From NCBI RefSeq assembly GCF_003112455.1, contig NZ_BDQX01000339.1, positions 136,938 through 191,169 on the forward strand: a DNA stretch of 54,232 nt, given 5' to 3'. The notes below the pieces were generated by a model. That model saw nothing but the letters and a program-made list of their open reading frames with translations, was not told the origin of the DNA and did not search any database. Positions within the stretch are counted from its first letter, which is position 1. Every line of letters starts with the position of its first letter. Below, piece after piece: positions 51,235-54,232 of the stretch. A program made the position numbers and the translations under genes. The DNA is from Paenibacillus agaridevorans. GTDB lineage: Bacteria; Bacillota; Bacilli; Paenibacillales; Paenibacillaceae.

Positions 51235-52146
51235 ATGGCGGATGTGAAAGTTTTTGACCGATTAAAGGGAGGCTTATATGGCGTAGCTATTGGCGATGCG
51301 CTCGGAGGAACGACTGAGTTCATGAGCGTAAAGGAGATTGAAGAGAAACACGGCTTCTTGACGGAAATCATCGGCGGAGGAGTCTGGCGTCTTGCGCCGG
51401 GCGAGGTGACGGACGATACGATGATGACGTTATGCGTGGCGGATGGCATCTTGCTACAGCCCCGCCAGCCGCTCGATTCAATCGGCGAGAAGTTTCTGGA
51501 GTGGTACGAAACGCGGCCGAAGGATGTCGGCAACATAATCCGCTATGCTATCGAGCACTACGAAGGGAATTGGTTCGAAGCCGCCCTGTATACGGACCAG
51601 ATGATGGGACAAAGCGCCGGCAACGGGTCTCTGATGCGATGCCTGCCCGCTGCGCTGGCATATCCGGGATTGGCCGAAGCGGAGCATATCGCTCGCCTGC
51701 AATCCCGCATGACGCACTATGATTCGAGGTGTGACGAAGCATGCGCGATCTATACGCGTATCGCATACAGACTGTTGCAAGGAGAGGAGCTGCGTGATGC
51801 TCTCTGGACGGAGGTGAAGGGCACGGAATACGAGCCTGCGCTGACGGTACCGCCGAATTGCGAACCTGGAGGTTTCGTCGTCCATACGATGCTTTGGGTT
51901 GTCTATCTGCTCGCAACGTCGACCGACTTCGAGCAAGTGGTGCAGCGGGCAGCCAACCTTGGAGGGGATTCCGATACGATCGGTGCCATTGCGGGGGGCT
52001 TGGCAGGTATTTATTGCGGTTACGCGGGAATTCCGGCTCGTTATGCGGAAGCCATTATGATTCGGGAGCGGCTGGATGAGACCGCGGCGGCGTTAATGGA
52101 TATTCGCCAAGGCAGCAATGGCCAAGTAATACAGGCCGGAGGGTAG
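51235..52146 (+). CDS. ADP-ribosylglycohydrolase family protein
   Basis: A 303-residue enzyme of the DraG/ARH fold. Metal-binding motifs are intact: GDALGG (20-25), TDDTMM (59-64) and the C-terminal GGDSDTIGAIAGG (about 246-258). The family removes ADP-ribose from proteins, nucleic acids or small molecules. ATG 51235 follows AAGGAGATTCGG, 45 nt after nadR with no terminator between, so it is probably in the pnuC-nadR transcript. Release of ADP-ribose would produce the ligand to which NrtR responds, and the ribose can feed NAD recycling. Substrate unknown. Confidence 0.93.
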   Translation: MADVKVFDRLKGGLYGVAIGDALGGTTEFMSVKEIEEKHGFLTEIIGGGVWRLAPGEVTDDTMMTLCVADGILLQPRQPLDSIGEKFLEWYETRPKDVGNIIRYAIEHYEGNWFEAALYTDQMMGQSAGNGSLMRCLPAALAYPGLAEAEHIARLQSRMTHYDSRCDEACAIYTRIAYRLLQGEELRDALWTEVKGTEYEPALTVPPNCEPGGFVVHTMLWVVYLLATSTDFEQVVQRAANLGGDSDTIGAIAGGLAGIYCGYAGIPARYAEAIMIRERLDETAAALMDIRQGSNGQVIQAGG

Positions 52147-52164
52147 ATATTATAGATTTAAGAA

Positions 52165-52195
52165 ACTATCCCTGACCGTCTTTGTCAGGGATAGT
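52165..52195 (+). terminator. Hairpin after the NAD cluster
   Basis: ACTATCCCTGAC (52165-52176) and GTCAGGGATAGT (52184-52195) pair perfectly around a 7-nt loop. A T-run is lacking, so it may be a weak or factor-dependent terminator. Confidence 0.6.
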
Positions 52196-52218
52196 CGGTT
52201 ATACTAGACATATAACCG
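52196..52218. promoter_or_regulatory. Candidate operator of the WYL regulator
   Basis: CGGTTATA-N7-TATAACCG is a perfect dyad, directly following the terminator hairpin and 28 nt before the WYL start codon. Autoregulation is inferred from position. Confidence 0.5.
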
Positions 52219-52246
52219 TCTACCGAATTAGGGGAGGGTGGTTGGA

Positions 52247-53251
52247 ATGGGCAAAGCTGATAATATGCTGGCGATCCTATGGATGCTTCGCTCCGGCAAA
52301 CGTATGACCGCGGGGCAATTGGCCGAGGAGCTTGGCATTCATGTAAGGTCTGTTTACCGCTACATCGACTCGCTATGCGCCAGCGGCGTGCCGATCGTGG
52401 CGGACAGCGGCCCGAGTGGCGGCTACAGCATCCTGAGCCGCTTCAAGGACTCGCCCCTGCTCTTCGATCACGAGGAACAGAGGAGTCTTATCCATGCCTC
52501 CGTGTTCGCCAGGGAAGCCGGTTACCCGCATTCGGTCGCTTTGGAGCGGGCGGTAGGAAAGCTGAAGCAATACGCGAACGAGAAACAGCTGGATCTTTTG
52601 GAGCGGCATGAGCAGGGCTTGTCCGTCATTTCGCCTCCTCTCGAAGAAAAGTACCAGCACTTCCTTCGGATGCTGGAGGATGCCGCGGGTCAAGGGCAAA
52701 CGCTTCGGATGGCGTATGACAAGGGCAAAGGCGACCAGGTACCGGCAAGGCTGTTCGACCCGTACGGAATCGTGTACTGGAAGGGCAACTGGTATGCGGT
52801 TGGCTATTGCGGATACCGCGAAGATATTCGCAGCTTCCGCGTCGACCGAATGACCGGACTGCATGCAACGGAACTCGGCTTCCATCGGCCGGCCGCATTT
52901 TCCGCTAGAGATTTCCTGCTTTCGCATCTGCTTCCGTCCGAAGGAGACAGTCGGAGCATGAAGACTGTTCTCATTCGGGGACAAGAGCAAGTGTTGAACG
53001 AATTATGCCGGCACTGGCTGTTCGGCCATGCTTTGGCCGAGCGTCAGCCGGAGGCCGCCGTCTTCCGATTGGATAGCGCCTTGTTGTCGACGTATGTGCC
53101 TTATTTCTTAATGCCGTACAGCACCTCGCTTACCATCGAATCGGTGCCTCTGGCCAGACGCATGGCGGAAGCGTGCAGAACCATGGCGGAGCATTACGGG
53201 GCGATGTTAACGAATCTGGAGTTACGAGGAGAGGGAGAAGAAGATGGATAA
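52247..53251 (+). CDS. WYL-domain transcriptional regulator (YafY-like)
   Basis: A 334-residue protein. ATG 52247 follows GGGGAGGG at suitable distance; the frame begins at 52238. An N-terminal helix-turn-helix of the DeoR/HTH_11 type (about 5-60; MTAGQLAEELGIHVRSVYRYIDSL) leads to a WYL domain (about 140-225; YWKGNWYAVGYCGYREDIRSFRVDRM) and a C-terminal extension. WYL domains bind nucleic acids or small ligands in several stress and defence regulators. Its stop overlaps the next ATG, so both are in one operon. Confidence 0.9.
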   Translation: MGKADNMLAILWMLRSGKRMTAGQLAEELGIHVRSVYRYIDSLCASGVPIVADSGPSGGYSILSRFKDSPLLFDHEEQRSLIHASVFAREAGYPHSVALERAVGKLKQYANEKQLDLLERHEQGLSVISPPLEEKYQHFLRMLEDAAGQGQTLRMAYDKGKGDQVPARLFDPYGIVYWKGNWYAVGYCGYREDIRSFRVDRMTGLHATELGFHRPAAFSARDFLLSHLLPSEGDSRSMKTVLIRGQEQVLNELCRHWLFGHALAERQPEAAVFRLDSALLSTYVPYFLMPYSTSLTIESVPLARRMAEACRTMAEHYGAMLTNLELRGEGEEDG

Positions 53252-53546
53252 ATTTACGATGTTTGGACAACTGAAGGCTCATCCTGGCATGAGGGATGAG
53301 CTTGCGAGACGGATGCTTGAAAGCGCGGAGACTTTGGAAGGAATGGATGGCTGCCTCTTCTATATTTTAAACGAGTCGGAGGAGGATCCCGATGCGTTAT
53401 GGATCATGGAGCTGTGGGAGAACAAGGAAGCCCACGCCGCGTCGTTGAAGAACGAGAAGGTGAGAGCTTTGATTCAAAGCTGCATGCCTTTGATCGCGGG
53501 AACCAGCTCCGTGCCGATACGTCCTATTGGCGGGAAAGGTTTGTAA
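53244..53546 (+). CDS. Antibiotic-biosynthesis-monooxygenase-fold protein (YgiN/HmoB-like)
   Basis: A 100-residue dimeric alpha/beta-barrel protein (KFTMFGQLKAHPGMRDELA; GCLFYILNESEEDPDALWIMELWENKEAHAASL). The fold includes quinol monooxygenases and small heme-degrading proteins; which applies cannot be told. ATG 53244 overlaps the WYL regulator stop by 8 nt and follows GAGGAGAGGGAG, so it is the likely target of that regulator. Confidence 0.85.
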   Translation: MDKFTMFGQLKAHPGMRDELARRMLESAETLEGMDGCLFYILNESEEDPDALWIMELWENKEAHAASLKNEKVRALIQSCMPLIAGTSSVPIRPIGGKGL

Positions 53547-53934
53547 ATTTAGCGTCGGAGGTTTAATTCCGACTATTTCTATCCGAAATGCGTAAAAAGC
53601 ATTGACAGCAGGGGGAATGCCCCTTATGATGGGTTCAGGCGAATTTGTATCACGAACTAGGACAACTAAAGAGCACAGCATCCACTGGACCACCAGAGAT
53701 TTGTTTGAAAGCGCATGGGCGCTTTTCGACGAGTCTCTTTTTTTATCCTGAATTCACAAGTTGAAAGTAGCTGCTGCTGCCATTCGTCAGTGTGCGGCGT
53801 TCCATTCCATCCGAGAAATAGAGAAAGCCTATGCTTCCTGTATTTCAAGAAAAGGAGGTTGTTCCCCTCTAGCTTACTTGTTGCATGGTATTTTACTATT
53901 ATAATTCCAATTAATTAGATCGGAGATGTGTGAA
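53547..53934 (+). other. Intergenic region with one hairpin and a -10 box
   Basis: A hairpin GAAAGCGC-ATGG-GCGCTTTTC at 53707-53727, followed within 15 nt by TTTTTTT, is a likely terminator. A TATAAT box (53900-53905), with TTGTTG 16 nt before it, may be the promoter of the secreted-protein gene. Nothing else was recognised. Confidence 0.45.
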
Positions 53935-54232
53935 ATGAGCGAAATCAAAAAAACACGCCGCTTTGTTTCCCTGCTGCTCGCCGCCGCGATCGCGGTTCCG
54001 GTGTTCGGCGCGGCCAACGTCAGCATACAAGCAGCGCCTTCCGTCGTTCCGGCAGCTCCCGGCAACGCGGGATACTTCGGCGACCGTTACGAAGCATTAG
54101 CAGGCAAAGAACATGTATTCGAGACGGCAACTTATTATGAGCTGGACTACCTGTTGCGCAATGCGCCGACAGGAGCGGACGACAACTACGTCATCCTTTT
54201 CGGCGGCTCGTGGCAGCCGGAGACGCAAGCCG
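53935..54232 (+). CDS. Secreted protein, 5' part (cut by window edge)
   Basis: The frame is open from ATG 53935 (after CGGAGATG) to the end, 99 codons. A signal peptide (MSEIKKTRRFVSLLLAAAIA, cleavage near IQAAP) precedes a mature part with YFGDRYEALAGKEHVFETAT and YVILFGGSWQPETQA. The last phrase looks like the beta-strand and active-site turn of a thioredoxin-like protein (FGGSWCPxT), with Gln in place of the first cysteine. That reading is tentative because the rest is missing. Confidence 0.6.
   Translation, partial: MSEIKKTRRFVSLLLAAAIAVPVFGAANVSIQAAPSVVPAAPGNAGYFGDRYEALAGKEHVFETATYYELDYLLRNAPTGADDNYVILFGGSWQPETQA

Overview
The window looks like a chromosomal stretch from a Paenibacillaceae bacterium (Paenibacillus, Cohnella or a close relative). 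The clues are strong AGGAGG-type ribosome binding sites with many TTG and GTG starts, an SLH surface protein, a stalk (copper-amine-oxidase-like) domain protein, LplB/LplC sugar transporters beside a YesM/YesN-type two-component system, a T-box leader, and many small hairpin or palindromic intergenic repeats. No rRNA, tRNA, CRISPR array, prophage or intact insertion sequence was seen.

Layout. 1-1152 (-) is the N-terminal part of a contractile-injection-system or polymorphic-toxin-like protein, cut by the window edge. 1372-4058 holds a PAS-GGDEF-EAL protein and uppP. 4668-7436 (-) is an iron-siderophore unit: an AraC regulator fused to a binding-protein domain (Btr-like) and a lipoprotein binding protein behind a Fur box. 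8300-10765 carries meso-diaminopimelate dehydrogenase and NADP-glutamate dehydrogenase. 10876-16546 has a PQQ-propeller/stalk protein, a TetR remnant and a GntR(YtrA)-regulated ABC-2 operon with two matching operators. 16558-20063 has a LysR regulator, a purA pseudogene with a large internal deletion, and an SLH protein. 20207-22373 has a T-box leader (lysine specifier proposed) in front of asd and a small alpha-CTD-like protein.

23062-36692 is a carbohydrate region: LplB/LplC-type permeases, binding protein, YesM-type kinase, YesN-type regulator, GH2 enzyme, then a divergent AraC/GH42 beta-galactosidase pair. A MITE-like element and an IS630-like fragment lie inside it. 37407-38297 and 47694-48610 are two separate ArsR/SRPBCC modules. 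In both, the ArsR start codon falls where transcription is predicted to begin, so both mRNAs may be leaderless.

38603-41066 (-) is the most unusual unit. It is a three-gene, tightly packed operon encoding an Lgt-like membrane protein that has lost residues needed by true Lgt, a Cys-rich radical SAM enzyme resembling archaeal tetraether lipid synthase (Tes), and a three-helix membrane protein. I read it as a candidate lipid or lipoprotein modification system.

43451-45715 is a MocR regulator divergent from an Asp/Glu racemase. 48640-52146 is an NAD cluster: an NrtR-like Nudix regulator, PnuC, NadR and an ADP-ribosylglycohydrolase. Two near-identical 20-nt sites (17/20) precede nrtR and pnuC and are the likely NrtR operators. 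The window ends with a WYL regulator, a small monooxygenase-fold protein and the 5' end of a secreted protein.
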